The notes: a model not told the origin generated them from the letters alone. DNA of 64,000 bases from Streptomyces sp. NBRC 110611 (GCF_001590865.1 NZ_BBUY01000013.1:132745-196744), one strand, 5' to 3'. Shown: positions 9,334 to 18,665, counted from the stretch's first letter. Translations and numbers: made by a program.

Positions 9334-9888
9334 TCAGCGCAGCCGGGCCACGCGCCAGATGGCCAGGGAGGCGGGGACGGCCACCACCAGGGCGTACAGC
9401 AGGATCACCCGCCAGCCGGCGCGGCGGCCGGAGCCATGGGCCGGCAGGCCGGGCCAGGTGTGGCCGACGCGACGGGCGGCCATCATGCCCCAGCCCGCGG
9501 CGCAGCAGCACAGCAGGAGGCCGAGCATCGCGATCACCGCGCGGCCGTCGCCGCCGAACTGGAAGGCCAGGGGGAAGGCGAACATCAGCGAACCGACGGC
9601 GGCGAGTCCGACGATCGGCGCGAGCTGCCACAGCCGCAGCCGGCGCGGCGGGCGCAACTCGCGGAAGGACTCGCCGCACCCGCTGCCGTCGCCGGGGCCG
9701 TCGGCATCGGTGTCCGGGCCGTCGGAACCGTCCAGGGCGTCCGGAGCGGTGAGCGTGCCGATGCCGGACAGCTCGTCCGGCACGTCGGGTACGTCCTGGG
9801 CGTCCGGGCCGTCCTCGGCCAGCGGTGCCGTATCAGCGCCGTTGTCCGGTTGCTGCGCTCTGTTGCGAGGGCCGGCCTCCATTGCCAC
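9334..9888 (-). CDS. Conserved small membrane protein with acidic N-terminus
   Basis: 184 residues, not assigned to a named family. The first 80 residues are Asp/Pro/Gly-rich and probably disordered. Three hydrophobic segments follow: LAPIVGLAAVGSLMFAFPLA, VIAMLGLLLCCCAAGWGMM and VILLYALVVAVPASLAIW, the last ending in a short basic tail. The start is ambiguous: GTG 9888 lies four bases after GGGGAGG, and ATG 9882 ten bases after it. It sits between miaA and dapF on the same strand, as a conserved linkage gene in Streptomyces, but nothing in it indicates function. Confidence 0.72.
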   Translation of the reverse strand: MAMEAGPRNRAQQPDNGADTAPLAEDGPDAQDVPDVPDELSGIGTLTAPDALDGSDGPDTDADGPGDGSGCGESFRELRPPRRLRLWQLAPIVGLAAVGSLMFAFPLAFQFGGDGRAVIAMLGLLLCCCAAGWGMMAARRVGHTWPGLPAHGSGRRAGWRVILLYALVVAVPASLAIWRVARLR

Positions 9889-9990
9889 GCGCCCTCCCCA
9901 CTGCAGATTGCACGCCTCGATCGAAGGTCGATGATGACACGCCCTCAGCGGCCCGGATGACGGCCGGGGCGTCCCGATGCCATGACGTGA

Positions 9991-10929
9991 TCAGGCTGTG
10001 ACCGGTCGTTCGAGCAACGCCAGTGCCTGCCCGGGAAGTTCCGCCCGGTGCTCGGCCGCACCGCTCAGCCAGTGGACCCGGGGGTCCCGGCGGAACCACG
10101 AGTCCTGACGGCGCGCGAAGCGCTTCGTGGCGCGCACCGTCTCATTGCGCGCCTCCTGCTCGGTGCACTCCCCCGCCAGTTGGGCGAGCACCTGCTGGTA
10201 GCCGAGCGCCCGGGACGCCGTACGGCCCTCGCGCAGGCCCTGGGCCTCCAGGCGGCGCACCTCGTCGACCAGGCCGGCCTCCCACATCCGGTCGACCCGC
10301 CGCGCGATCCGCTCGTCGAGCTCGGGACGCGCGACGTCGACGCCGATCTGGACCGTGTCGTAGACCGCTTCATGGCGGGGGAGGTTGGCGGTGAAGGGGC
10401 GACCGGTGATCTCGATGACCTCCAGGGCCCGCACGATGCGGCGCCCGTTGCCGGCCAGGATCGCGCGGCCGGCCTCGGGGTCGACGGCGGACAGCCTGGC
10501 GTGCAGGGCGCCACTGCCCAGTTCGGCCAGCTCGGCCTCCAGACGGGCGCGCACCTCGGGATCGGTGCCGGGGAAGTCGAGGGCGTCGATCGCGCCCCGT
10601 ACGTAGAGGCCGGAACCGCCGACGAGGACCGGGGTACGCCCCTCGGCGAGCAGCCGGTCGATCTCGGCGCGCGCCAGCCGCTGGTACTCGGCGACGTTGG
10701 CGGCGCGGGTGACATCCCAGATGTCCAGGAGGTGGTGCGGGACGCCGTGCCGCTCGTCGAGGGTGAGCTTGGCGGTGCCGATGTCCATACCGCGGTAGAG
10801 CTGCATGGAGTCGGCGTTGATGACCTCGCCGCCCAGGTGCTGGGCGAGCGCGACCCCGAGATCGGACTTTCCGGCCGCGGTGGGGCCGACGACGGCGATG
10901 ACCCGCGGAGCGGGAACGGCGGTGTTCAC
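9991..10929 (-). CDS. miaA: tRNA dimethylallyltransferase
   Basis: 312 residues. Transfers the dimethylallyl group to N6 of A37 in tRNAs reading UNN codons, the substrate later methylthiolated by MiaB, which is encoded 2.7 kb away. Visible motifs are the P-loop VVGPTAAGKSDLG, DSMQLYRGMDIGTAK, VGGSGLYVRGAID and TASRALGYQQVL. Length is normal. The ATG at 10929 is the natural start. It is divergent from the small acidic protein at 11112, with 182 bases between them as the shared promoter region. Confidence 0.97.
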   Translation of the reverse strand: MNTAVPAPRVIAVVGPTAAGKSDLGVALAQHLGGEVINADSMQLYRGMDIGTAKLTLDERHGVPHHLLDIWDVTRAANVAEYQRLARAEIDRLLAEGRTPVLVGGSGLYVRGAIDALDFPGTDPEVRARLEAELAELGSGALHARLSAVDPEAGRAILAGNGRRIVRALEVIEITGRPFTANLPRHEAVYDTVQIGVDVARPELDERIARRVDRMWEAGLVDEVRRLEAQGLREGRTASRALGYQQVLAQLAGECTEQEARNETVRATKRFARRQDSWFRRDPRVHWLSGAAEHRAELPGQALALLERPVTA

Positions 10930-11111
10930 CCCGTCAGTCTCGCAAACCTCATGGCCTCATCTCGAACGAGCGACGTGACGGGCTACCGGTGACGTCGTTG
11001 CCTGTTGCGAGGTCCCGACAGATCCGGTGCAGCACCGGCGCCCGTGGGCGGCGTAACGGTCCGCTCCGGGCGGCCCGGGGTTTCCGTCATATGGAGAGCG
11101 TAGGAGCAGTT

Positions 11112-11615
11112 ATGGGCGTGTTTTCGCGGTTTCGTCGCCGCAAGTCCGAAGCGTCGACGGAGGCGGGTGCCGTTGCGACGGTGACGGCCGAGGCGGAGGA
11201 ACCGGCGGAGCCGGCCGCTCCGGCGGACGCCGAGGGCGCCACGGAAGCGGAGGGGGCCGAGGGGGGCGCGGTGGCCGAGGGGGCTGCCGCCGAGCAGAGC
11301 GACCGGGCCGAGGGGGCCGGGCAGGCCGCTGAGGACCGGGGAGACGGGCAGGCCGGAGGCGCGGAGGCGGCCACCGGCGACGGTGAGTCCGCCGAGGACG
11401 ACGCGTCCCCCAAGGCCGCGGCGGAGGCGGGGGAAGCGGGGGAAACCGCGGCTTCGGCGGCGGCCGGTGACGCGGACCGGAAGGCCCCGGTCCGCCAGCC
11501 TGCCGCCGACGGCGAGGCGCGTACGGAGAAGGCCGCCGAGAGCGCCGGTATCCCCCGCCAGCAGTCGGCACCGGCCGCCACGGACAGCGAGTCCGGCGAG
11601 GGCGCGCGGAAGTAG
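11112..11615 (+). CDS. Small, highly acidic Ala/Glu-rich low-complexity protein
   Basis: 167 residues. The N-terminus MGVFSRFRRRK is basic and amphipathic. The rest is almost entirely Ala, Glu, Gly, Asp and Thr (EAEGAEGGAVAEGAAAEQ) with no hydrophobic core, so it is predicted to be disordered. ATG 11112 follows TAGGAG at a good distance; an in-frame start upstream at 10989 would add a Pro/Arg-rich segment of no visible merit. Proteins of this look are widespread in Streptomyces next to miaA and I know of no function. Codon use is as expected for a coding frame, and the frame ends just before a strong terminator. Confidence 0.7.
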   Translation: MGVFSRFRRRKSEASTEAGAVATVTAEAEEPAEPAAPADAEGATEAEGAEGGAVAEGAAAEQSDRAEGAGQAAEDRGDGQAGGAEAATGDGESAEDDASPKAAAEAGEAGETAASAAAGDADRKAPVRQPAADGEARTEKAAESAGIPRQQSAPAATDSESGEGARK

Positions 11616-11668
11616 TCCACGCGCCGGTCGTGCGCGCGCCCGGAGCGCGCCCGGAGCAGGCGTGGCCC

Positions 11669-11700
11669 AGCGGCCGCGGGGAGGCGCCCCCGCGGCCGCT
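11669..11700. terminator. Perfect 13-bp hairpin, bidirectional terminator
   Basis: AGCGGCCGCGGGG (11669-11681) pairs perfectly with CCCCGCGGCCGCT (11688-11700) around a six-base loop. It lies between the convergent genes ending at 11615 and 11826. The remaining 120 bases hold short imperfect repeats of GGATGCGG and nothing else I can identify. Confidence 0.85.
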
Positions 11701-11825
11701 GTCATGTCCGCGGATGCGGATGCGGGTGCGAAAGGCAGATGCGGACGGCGGATGCGGACAGCGGATGCGGGTGACGCGCGGGACGACGGCCCGGAGTTCG
11801 GACGGCTGTCCAAGGATGACGCGCG

Positions 11826-12560
11826 CTACGACCAGGTGGCCACGAAGTAGCCCACGCCGTACGGAGCCTCGTCGCACAGCAGCCGGCCGCTCAGCCCGGC
11901 CCCCTCGGCCGCCCCCGCGAGGACCTGCCAGCAGGCCCGTCCCGACGCCTGGAGGTCGGCTGCCAGCCGCTCGTCGAGCGTGGTCAGCGCGGGAATGTCG
12001 GCGGCTCCCAGCGCACGGGCCGCGGCGGCGTCGAACCCCTCGGCCCGCTCGTCGAAGTAGCCGGGCGCCTTGACCGTCCGGCAGGCGCTGCCGTCGCCCA
12101 TCACCAGCAGCGCCACCCTCGGCGCCGACGCCGCGATCTCCCGGCCGGCCGGCAGGCACCGCTCTGCGGGCATCTGCTCGGCGACGCCCAGCCCTTCCAC
12201 CGGGGAGTCGTCCCAGTCCGCGCGGGACAGCAGCCAGCCGCCGACGGCCAGCGACGGCGGGAGTTCCCGCTCGGGCCCGTCCCCGGGCCCTTCCCCGGGC
12301 ATGTCCTCCCCCGCGCCCAGCGTCACCTCGAAATCCACCCCGAAGCCCCGGAAGGAACCGGCCGCGCCCTGCGGGTACGCCCCACGGCCGGCCTCGTCGG
12401 CGGGGCCGAGGACGACCAGCCGGTCGGGGCGGGAGGCGGCGAGCACCCCGACCGCGTCCAGACACGCGGCGCGCAGCGCGTCCAGCTCGGGGGCGGCGCC
12501 GGCGGCCACCTCCGGGACGAGCAGCGGCGGGCAGGGGCAGAGGGCGGCGGCTACGAGCAT
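11826..12560 (-). CDS. Class III extradiol dioxygenase subunit B-like protein
   Basis: 244 residues. The N-terminus MLVAAALCPCPPLLVPEV followed by ELDALRAACLDAV and RLVVLGPADEA matches the LigB-like fold. Later blocks are VALLVMGDGSACRTVKAPGYFDE and DEAPYGVGYFVATW. Iron-binding histidines of true LigB enzymes are not evident, so activity as a dioxygenase is doubtful; the family name rests on fold similarity. The gene is a constant neighbour of miaB in actinomycetes, same strand. ATG 12560 is the first methionine consistent with the family; there is no clear ribosome binding site. Confidence 0.8.
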   Translation of the reverse strand: MLVAAALCPCPPLLVPEVAAGAAPELDALRAACLDAVGVLAASRPDRLVVLGPADEAGRGAYPQGAAGSFRGFGVDFEVTLGAGEDMPGEGPGDGPERELPPSLAVGGWLLSRADWDDSPVEGLGVAEQMPAERCLPAGREIAASAPRVALLVMGDGSACRTVKAPGYFDERAEGFDAAAARALGAADIPALTTLDERLAADLQASGRACWQVLAGAAEGAGLSGRLLCDEAPYGVGYFVATWS

Positions 12561-12666
12561 GCCATGCAGCGTAACGCCCCGGGGACGGCCGCCCGGCACG
12601 GGCCGCTGCCCGGGGCGTCGGCTCCCGGTGGCCGGATCCGCCGGCCGTGGGGCCGGTCTCTCCGGG

Positions 12667-14190
12667 TCAGTCGCAGCCGCAGCCGGCGGCCGGGGCCGGG
12701 GCGGGCGCCGGAGCACCGATCGTCGGCAGGCCCAGCAGCACACCCTTGGGCTTCTCCGCCGCCGCGGCGTTGCGCTTCTCCCAGGCGTCGCCGGCCCGGG
12801 TACGGCGGACCGCCTTGGCCGGCCCCTCGGCCAGGAGGTGGTGCGGAGCGGCGTACGTGACCTCGACGGTCACCACATCGCCCGGCCGCACCGGCTCCTC
12901 CGGCTTGGTGAAGTGCACCAGCCGGTTGTCGGGCGCACGCCCGGACAGCCGGCGCGTCGCGTCGTCCTTGCGCCCTTCGCCCTCGGCGACCAGGACCTCC
13001 AGCGTGCGGCCGACCTGCTTCTTGTTCTCCTCCCAGGAGATCTCCTCCTGGAGCGCGACCAGGCGCTCGTAGCGCTCCTGGACGACGGCCTTGGGGATCT
13101 GGCCGTCCATGTCGGCCGCCGGGGTGCCGGGGCGCTTGGAGTACTGGAACGTGAAGGCCTGTGCGAAGCGCGCCTCCCGCACCACGTGCATGGTCTGCTC
13201 GAAGTCCTCCTCGGTCTCGCCGGGGAAGCCCACGATGATGTCCGTCGAGATGGCGGCGTCCGGCATCGCGGCACGCACCTTCTCGATGATGCCCAGGAAG
13301 CGCTCCTGGCGGTACGAGCGGCGCATCGCCTTGAGGACACGGTCGGAGCCGGACTGCAGCGGCATGTGCAGCTGCGGCATCACGTTCGGCGTCCCGGCCA
13401 TGGCGGCGATCACATCGTCGGTGAAGTCGCGGGGGTGCGGGGAGGTGAAGCGGACCCGCTCCAGGCCCTCGATCTTCCCGCAGGCCCGCAGCAGCTTGCT
13501 GAAGGCCTCACGGTCCCCGATGTCGGAACCGTAGGCGTTGACGTTCTGCCCGAGCAGGGTGATCTCGCTGACGCCCTCGGCGACCAGCGCCTCGGCCTCG
13601 GCGAGGATGTCGCCCGGCCGGCGGTCCTTCTCCTTGCCGCGCAGCGCCGGGACGATACAGAACGTGCAGGTGTTGTTACAGCCGACCGAGATCGACACCC
13701 AGGCCGCGTAGGCGCTCTCGCGCCGGGTCGGCAGCGTGGACGGGAACGCCTCCAGGGACTCGGCGATCTCGACCTGTGCCTCCTCCTGGACACGGGCGCG
13801 CTCCAGCAGGACCGGCAGTTTGCCGATGTTGTGCGTGCCGAAGACCACATCGACCCACGGCGCCTTCTTGACGATGGTGTCCCGGTCCTTCTGGGCGAGG
13901 CAGCCGCCCACCGCGATCTGCATCCCGGGGCGCGCGGCCTTCTTCGGGGCGAGCTGCCCGAGGTTGCCGTAGAGACGGTTGTCGGCGTTCTCCCGCACCG
14001 CGCAGGTGTTGAACACCACGACATCGGCGCCCTCGCCGCCCTTGGGCGCGGGGACGTATCCGGCCTCCTCCAGCAGCCCGGACAGCCGCTCGGAGTCATG
14101 GACGTTCATCTGGCACCCGTAGGTGCGGATCTCGTACGTCTTGCTCTGCTGAACGTCCACTGCTGCCTGGCTCCGGTCGCTGCTGGTCAT
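12667..14190 (-). CDS. miaB: tRNA-2-methylthio-N6-dimethylallyladenosine synthase
   Basis: 507 residues. Radical-SAM methylthiotransferase acting on i6A37 made by MiaA. The N-terminal UPF0004 domain has the three auxiliary-cluster cysteines in TYGCQMN, FNTCAVRENA and VGGCLAQKD. The radical-SAM site is CNNTCTFCIVP. A C-terminal TRAM domain follows, ending in a Pro/Ala stretch and a GCGCD tail. The open frame extends 186 bases further upstream, but MTSSDRSQAAVD at 14190 is where family similarity begins. The 5-prime region 14191-14609 is shared with the divergent hydrolase gene. Confidence 0.96.
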   Translation of the reverse strand: MTSSDRSQAAVDVQQSKTYEIRTYGCQMNVHDSERLSGLLEEAGYVPAPKGGEGADVVVFNTCAVRENADNRLYGNLGQLAPKKAARPGMQIAVGGCLAQKDRDTIVKKAPWVDVVFGTHNIGKLPVLLERARVQEEAQVEIAESLEAFPSTLPTRRESAYAAWVSISVGCNNTCTFCIVPALRGKEKDRRPGDILAEAEALVAEGVSEITLLGQNVNAYGSDIGDREAFSKLLRACGKIEGLERVRFTSPHPRDFTDDVIAAMAGTPNVMPQLHMPLQSGSDRVLKAMRRSYRQERFLGIIEKVRAAMPDAAISTDIIVGFPGETEEDFEQTMHVVREARFAQAFTFQYSKRPGTPAADMDGQIPKAVVQERYERLVALQEEISWEENKKQVGRTLEVLVAEGEGRKDDATRRLSGRAPDNRLVHFTKPEEPVRPGDVVTVEVTYAAPHHLLAEGPAKAVRRTRAGDAWEKRNAAAAEKPKGVLLGLPTIGAPAPAPAPAAGCGCD

Positions 14191-14609
14191 ACGACAAGGG
14201 TAGGCGGTGCCCGGCGTACCTCTCGACGCCGATACCGCGCCGGGCCGACCGGCCCGGAGCATCAAGATCGACCCCCGGCCCCGGGTCGGAGCCGGGGCGC
14301 CGACGGGATCCCGGATCCGGAGGGGGAACGCACGTCGGCCCCGTGGCCGATATCTCCTCAACACCACATCAGACATGGTTTGAGGTGAAGCAGCGCAAAG
14401 TGATAGTCCTAACGAAGGGGCGACTTTGCCCCTTTCGGGCCCTCAATCAAGTGAACGTGAGTCATCGATGCGGATGTCCGCCGGCAAGTAGCGCCGTACG
14501 ACGCCGAGTAGCCCCGTACGACGCGGAGAGCCGCCGTCGCCGGCCGCGCTCCCCCGAAGTCCCCGCAGCCGGCGGCCGACCGCCGAGGCTGCCCGTCGAG
14601 AGACCACCA
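14191..14609. other. Divergent intergenic region miaB / PGA hydrolase with a hairpin
   Basis: About 420 bases without a convincing gene. The part 14360-14470 is noticeably less GC-rich than its surroundings and likely holds promoters. AAGGGGC (14415-14421) pairs with GCCCCTT (14428-14434) around GACTTT, a small hairpin that would fall in the leader of the hydrolase transcript. I cannot assign a regulator. Confidence 0.4.
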
Positions 14610-15488
14610 TTGGCCACGTCACACACCACCCGACGCACCGTTCTGTCCGCTTTCGCTGCCGCGACGGCCGCCCCGTTGCTGACCTCGACATGGGGTGCCG
14701 GCGAGGCCCACGCGTCCGGGATCGGGGACAAGTACCACTCCCACACGGACCTGTACACCAAGCTGCCGAACGGCGAAGGGACCGAGTACACCCGCCGCTA
14801 CCGGCGGCACGAGATGGCCGACGACGACATGGCCCTCTCCTCCCCCTACATACGCACGATGATCATGGCGATGCACGGCGGCGGTATCGAACCCGGGACG
14901 TCCGAACTCTGCCTGGGAATCGCCGGATACGACCCCCGTGACCTCACGGCCCGGCCGGCCGGCGGACCCGTCTACGACTACTGGATGTTCGAAGGACTGC
15001 GGAAGCCGTCGCAGTCGAATCCGGGCGTCCCGTCCAACCGCGAACTGCATGTCACCGCGAAGAACTGCGATGACCATGTCGCCCTCTCCATGGCCGCGAG
15101 CAGCCTCAACGTCCTCAGCCTGCACGGCTGCACCGCCGAGCAGGCCGGAGCCCCGGCCAAGCGGCCCGAAGCGGTCGTGATCGGCGGACGCAACACCGCC
15201 TTCCAGCGGTACCTCACCGAGGAACTGCGCGCCGCCGGGTTCCAGACCGTTGACGGCGCGACCAAGCCCGACCTCAACGGCGACCACGTCCGCAATCCCT
15301 GCAACCGCACCATGCTCGGCAAGGGCGGCCAGCTGGAGCTCACGACGGAGCTGCGCAGGAGCATGTTCAAGACCTTCTCCCAGACCGGGCGCCGCACCAG
15401 CTACAACGACGCCTTCCGGAAGTTCACCGACGCCTGCCGTGCAGCCATCATCCGCCTGGAGGCCGGGCCGGACCAGGTCATCCGGTAG
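14610..15488 (+). CDS. Tat-exported poly-gamma-glutamate hydrolase family protein
   Basis: 292 residues. The N-terminus carries a twin-arginine signal TRRTVLSAFAAATAAPLL with a probable cleavage after EAHA. The mature domain resembles the poly-gamma-glutamate hydrolase family (PF05908 type, zinc enzymes known from phage and Bacillus): DKYHSHTDLY, MAMHGGGIEPGTSELC, LHVTAKNCDDHVAL, LSLHGC and VVIGGRNT. His in HGGG and LHGC are likely metal ligands by analogy. The TTG at 14610 is the only start that gives a proper Tat signal without a long Arg/Pro-rich extension; upstream GAGAGA is a weak ribosome binding site. Convergent with the kinase gene, with only 20 bases between stops. Confidence 0.82.
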   Translation: MATSHTTRRTVLSAFAAATAAPLLTSTWGAGEAHASGIGDKYHSHTDLYTKLPNGEGTEYTRRYRRHEMADDDMALSSPYIRTMIMAMHGGGIEPGTSELCLGIAGYDPRDLTARPAGGPVYDYWMFEGLRKPSQSNPGVPSNRELHVTAKNCDDHVALSMAASSLNVLSLHGCTAEQAGAPAKRPEAVVIGGRNTAFQRYLTEELRAAGFQTVDGATKPDLNGDHVRNPCNRTMLGKGGQLELTTELRRSMFKTFSQTGRRTSYNDAFRKFTDACRAAIIRLEAGPDQVIR

Positions 15489-15508
15489 GGGATCGGCTGC
15501 CGACGGCG

Positions 15509-17464
15509 TCACTTCCCCGGCAGGTTCTTCGCGATGTTCCGTGCGGCCGTGGCCGCGAGCGCCTTGGCGGTGTCGCACAGCCGGTTGACCGGCCGCGGGC
15601 CGCGCACGGTCAGGATGAAGAGCTCGACGGTGTCGTCGCCTTGGGCGTTCGTGTAGGAGCGGTGTGGTGTCCGCACCGCGCAGGTGCCGTCGCCGGCGTC
15701 CTTCGGTGCCACGTAGCTCCGCTTCCCGGCGACGACCACCGGTTCCCCGTCGTCCTCCAGTGTGTTGTCCCGGCTGAACTGAAGTGTGACGCCGGCTTCG
15801 CCGTCCGGGGCCTCCCATGCGCAGTACCAGCCCCCGAATCCGGGTTTCGCGCGCAGCGCGCCGGCGCCGGGAACCTTCTTGCGCGCGGTGCCGTTGAGCA
15901 GGGTGCAGGCGTGGAGGCGGGCCAGGGAGGCGGGCGCCGGCGGTGCGGTGCGCCGGGGCACCGGGCCCCGGTCCAGCAGGGCCACGGCGTGGTCGGTGGC
16001 GGCGTCGGCCAGTGCGCACGGGTCGGGGGCCGGGGACGCCAGCCGCTCGCCGATGAGCAGGATCTGCTTGCGGTCGGCGGTCGCGATGCTCCGTACGCAG
16101 GTGTCCCCGTCACGCGGGAAGGCCCCGACCGTGACGTTGCCGGCCCGCCGGGTGGGTACGTCCCCCTCGAACCGCGCCGGATCCCCGTCGAAGTTCAGCT
16201 CGACATCAGCGATGTCCTCCCCGTCGCGACCGCTCCGCACCAGGACGTCACAGCGGTCGAACTCGCCATAGGCCGGATCCCGTTCGGTGGCGCCGAAGCG
16301 GCTCAGCGAGGGGGCGTCGAGCAGCGCGCAGGGGTCCGCGGTACGGGCCTCGCCGACGGTACCGGCCCTGCCCGCGGCCGCTGTGCCGGCCGGGGGTTCC
16401 GCGCCGGCCACGCCCGTTCCGCCGCCGCGGTCCCCGCCGCTGCCGCCCGGGCCCCACGGGTGGAGCACGGCGAGCGCGGCCGTGATCGCCGCCGCCGTCA
16501 CCAGCGCCCCCGCCCCGGTCGCCAGGGAGCGGCGGCGGTCCCCAAGGGGCCGACGGCCTACCGGCCGCACCGGCCGTATCAGCCGGAGAGTCGCAGCAGT
16601 GCGCGACAGCGACCGGGTGCGGCCGTCGTGCAGCCGTCCCCGGACGTCCGGGGACGGCGGGGCCGCGCCGGTCAGCAGCGCATGGGCCGCGGCGGCGTCG
16701 GGGCGCCGCCGGGGCTCCACCGCCAGCAGCGCGGCCAGCGGGCCGGAGAGCGGACCGGCCCGGTGTGCGGGCTCGATGTGCCCTTCGACGGCCCGGGCCA
16801 CGTACGCCATGAGGTGCTCGGCCTCCCCGTACGGCGACCGGCCCTCGACCGCCGCGAACAGGGACGCGCCCAGGGAGAAGACGTCGGCTTTCTCGCCCGC
16901 CGGCCGCCCCTGGGCCACCTCGGGGGCCAGATAGCGGGGCTTGCCGCGCACCGCGCCGGTCGTGGTCTGGGCGGCCTCGCTCCACAGGGCCCGCGAGATC
17001 CCGAAGTCGGTCAGTCTGGCGACGCCTTCGTCGGTGACGAGGATGTTCTCCGGTGTCACATCACCGTGCACCACGCCCTCGGCGTGCGACTTCGCCAGCG
17101 CGGCGGCGACCTGGCAGCCGACCGGACCGGCGTCGTCGGGCGTGAGCGGCCCGCGCTCGGCCATGATCTGCGCGAGGCTGCGGGCGGGCACGTACTCCAT
17201 CACGATCCAGCACGCGGTGTCCTCGTCGACGAAGTCGAAGACGCCCACGATGTTCGGGTGGTGCAGCCGTCCCGCGTGCTGCGCCTCGCTCCTGAGCCGC
17301 CGCGCGGCCCGCTCGTCGTCCGGACGTGCGCACTTGACCGCGACGCGCCGTTTCAGCGTCTCGTCCCAGGCCCGCCAGACGACACCCATTCCGCCTCGGC
17401 CGATGCGCTCCTGGAGGAGGTAGCGGCCGGCGACCCGGTCCCCGGCCTGTGGCGTCATCCGCAC
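15509..17464 (-). CDS. Membrane Ser/Thr protein kinase with extracytoplasmic two-lobed domain
   Basis: 651 residues. Kinase domain (about 12-270): glycine loop GRGGMGVVWRAW, lysine in RVAVKCA, catalytic loop VVHGDVTPENIL, DFG in LTDFGISRAL, and APE in YLAPEVAQ. The catalytic loop reads HGD rather than HRD. A linker and one transmembrane helix (LATGAGALVTAAAITAALAVL, about 350) lead to a roughly 280-residue outer part with cysteine-bearing repeats starting DPCALLDAPSLSRFG, DPCALADAATDHAV and HACTLLNGTA, likely a ligand sensor. GTG 17464 lies 11 bases after GAGGAG; ATG 17458 is an equal alternative. Divergent from the TAXI gene over 205 bases. Confidence 0.9.
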   Translation of the reverse strand: MRMTPQAGDRVAGRYLLQERIGRGGMGVVWRAWDETLKRRVAVKCARPDDERAARRLRSEAQHAGRLHHPNIVGVFDFVDEDTACWIVMEYVPARSLAQIMAERGPLTPDDAGPVGCQVAAALAKSHAEGVVHGDVTPENILVTDEGVARLTDFGISRALWSEAAQTTTGAVRGKPRYLAPEVAQGRPAGEKADVFSLGASLFAAVEGRSPYGEAEHLMAYVARAVEGHIEPAHRAGPLSGPLAALLAVEPRRRPDAAAAHALLTGAAPPSPDVRGRLHDGRTRSLSRTAATLRLIRPVRPVGRRPLGDRRRSLATGAGALVTAAAITAALAVLHPWGPGGSGGDRGGGTGVAGAEPPAGTAAAGRAGTVGEARTADPCALLDAPSLSRFGATERDPAYGEFDRCDVLVRSGRDGEDIADVELNFDGDPARFEGDVPTRRAGNVTVGAFPRDGDTCVRSIATADRKQILLIGERLASPAPDPCALADAATDHAVALLDRGPVPRRTAPPAPASLARLHACTLLNGTARKKVPGAGALRAKPGFGGWYCAWEAPDGEAGVTLQFSRDNTLEDDGEPVVVAGKRSYVAPKDAGDGTCAVRTPHRSYTNAQGDDTVELFILTVRGPRPVNRLCDTAKALAATAARNIAKNLPGK

Positions 17465-17669
17465 CGCGTCCGTCACTCCTCGCCCGTTCGCCCGTGTGGT
17501 CCTCACCGCACGGTCACGGAGTGTACGCAGTGCGACCCCAACAGTGACCCGTTTCACAGGACTTCGGGCAGAAAGGCACAGCATCCCTGCCGCGCGCAGA
17601 GGCGCCGTCCGCCCCCGGAATTCCGGCCACCCCTCCCGATCAAGCCAATGTCCTGGCAGGATCCCGCCC

Positions 17670-18665
17670 ATGCTCACCGCACTCCCCCGCCCCGGACGCC
17701 GGGCCCTCCGGGCCGCGGTCGCGGCACTGGTCGCCCTCGGGCTGGCGCTGTGGCTGCTGCTGTCGACGGGCGGCGAGCGGTCCGCGGGCGGCCGGGTGAC
17801 CCTGGCCACGGGCGTCCCGACCGGCGTGTACGCGCGCTACGGGGAGCTGCTCCGGCGGGATCTGGCGCACGACATGCCGGAGCTGGACCTGCGACTGGCC
17901 GGCAGCGAGGGGTCGATCGACAATCTGCGGCAGCTGGCCGCCGGGCAGGCGCAGTTCACCATCGCCACGGCGGACGCGGTCGCCACGTACCGGGGCGGCG
18001 GCGGGCCCGGCGCGGACCGGCTGCGCGCCTGCGCCCGGCTGTACGACGACTACATGCAGCTCGTGGTGCCGAAGGGGTCCCCGGTGCGCTCGGCGAAGGA
18101 TCTGCGGCGGCTGCGGGTGGGGGTCGGGGCCGACGGCTCCGGCGTCCAGCTGATCACCCGGCGGCTGCTGGCGGCGGCCGGACTCCGCATCGACCGGGAC
18201 ATCGAGCCCGTACGCATCGGCATCGACCGGATGCCGGAGCTGCTGGAGCGGGGAGAGCTGGACGCGTTCTTCTGGTCGGGCGGGCTGCCGACGACGGCGG
18301 TGCAGCAGCTGGCGCAGCGGTTCCCGGTCCGGTTGGTCCAGCTCGGGGACCTGATCGAGGGGCTGCACCGGCAGGACGAGCGCACCCGCTACTACCGGGC
18401 GGCGGTGATGCCTGCCGACGCCTATCCGCAGGCCCAGGACGGACAGGCGGTGAAGACGATAGCGGTGGCGAATCTGCTGGTGACGACGGACCGCTCGGAC
18501 GCCGCCCTGACCGAGGGCATCACCCGTACCGTGATCAACAGCCGGGACCGGATCGGCCGGCAGGTGCACGCCGCACAGCGGGTGGACCTGCGCACGGCGG
18601 TGTTCACCGACCCGCTGAGGCTGCACGAGGGCGCCCGGCGGTACTACCTGTCGCAGAAGCCGTGA
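17670..18665 (+). CDS. TAXI-family TRAP solute-binding protein
   Basis: 331 residues. One N-terminal hydrophobic segment (AAVAALVALGLALWLLL) without a lipobox suggests a membrane-anchored or secreted protein. The periplasmic-binding fold is recognisable from VTLATGVPTGVYARYG, GSEGSIDNLRQLAAGQAQF, ARLYDDYMQLVVPKGSP and GELDAFFWSGGLP, the hallmark TAXI blocks. TAXI proteins bind dicarboxylates such as glutamate and 2-oxoglutarate in characterised cases, normally with a DctQM-type permease, which is absent here. A two-component system lies 600 bases downstream on the other strand, so a sensing role is possible. ATG 17670 follows GGCAGGA. Confidence 0.87.
   Translation: MLTALPRPGRRALRAAVAALVALGLALWLLLSTGGERSAGGRVTLATGVPTGVYARYGELLRRDLAHDMPELDLRLAGSEGSIDNLRQLAAGQAQFTIATADAVATYRGGGGPGADRLRACARLYDDYMQLVVPKGSPVRSAKDLRRLRVGVGADGSGVQLITRRLLAAAGLRIDRDIEPVRIGIDRMPELLERGELDAFFWSGGLPTTAVQQLAQRFPVRLVQLGDLIEGLHRQDERTRYYRAAVMPADAYPQAQDGQAVKTIAVANLLVTTDRSDAALTEGITRTVINSRDRIGRQVHAAQRVDLRTAVFTDPLRLHEGARRYYLSQKP

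Noticed and set aside
5723..9934. 1403-residue plus-strand open frame across rshA, dapF and the membrane protein
   Set aside because: It spans three well-supported minus-strand genes and their gaps; composition is antisense-like.
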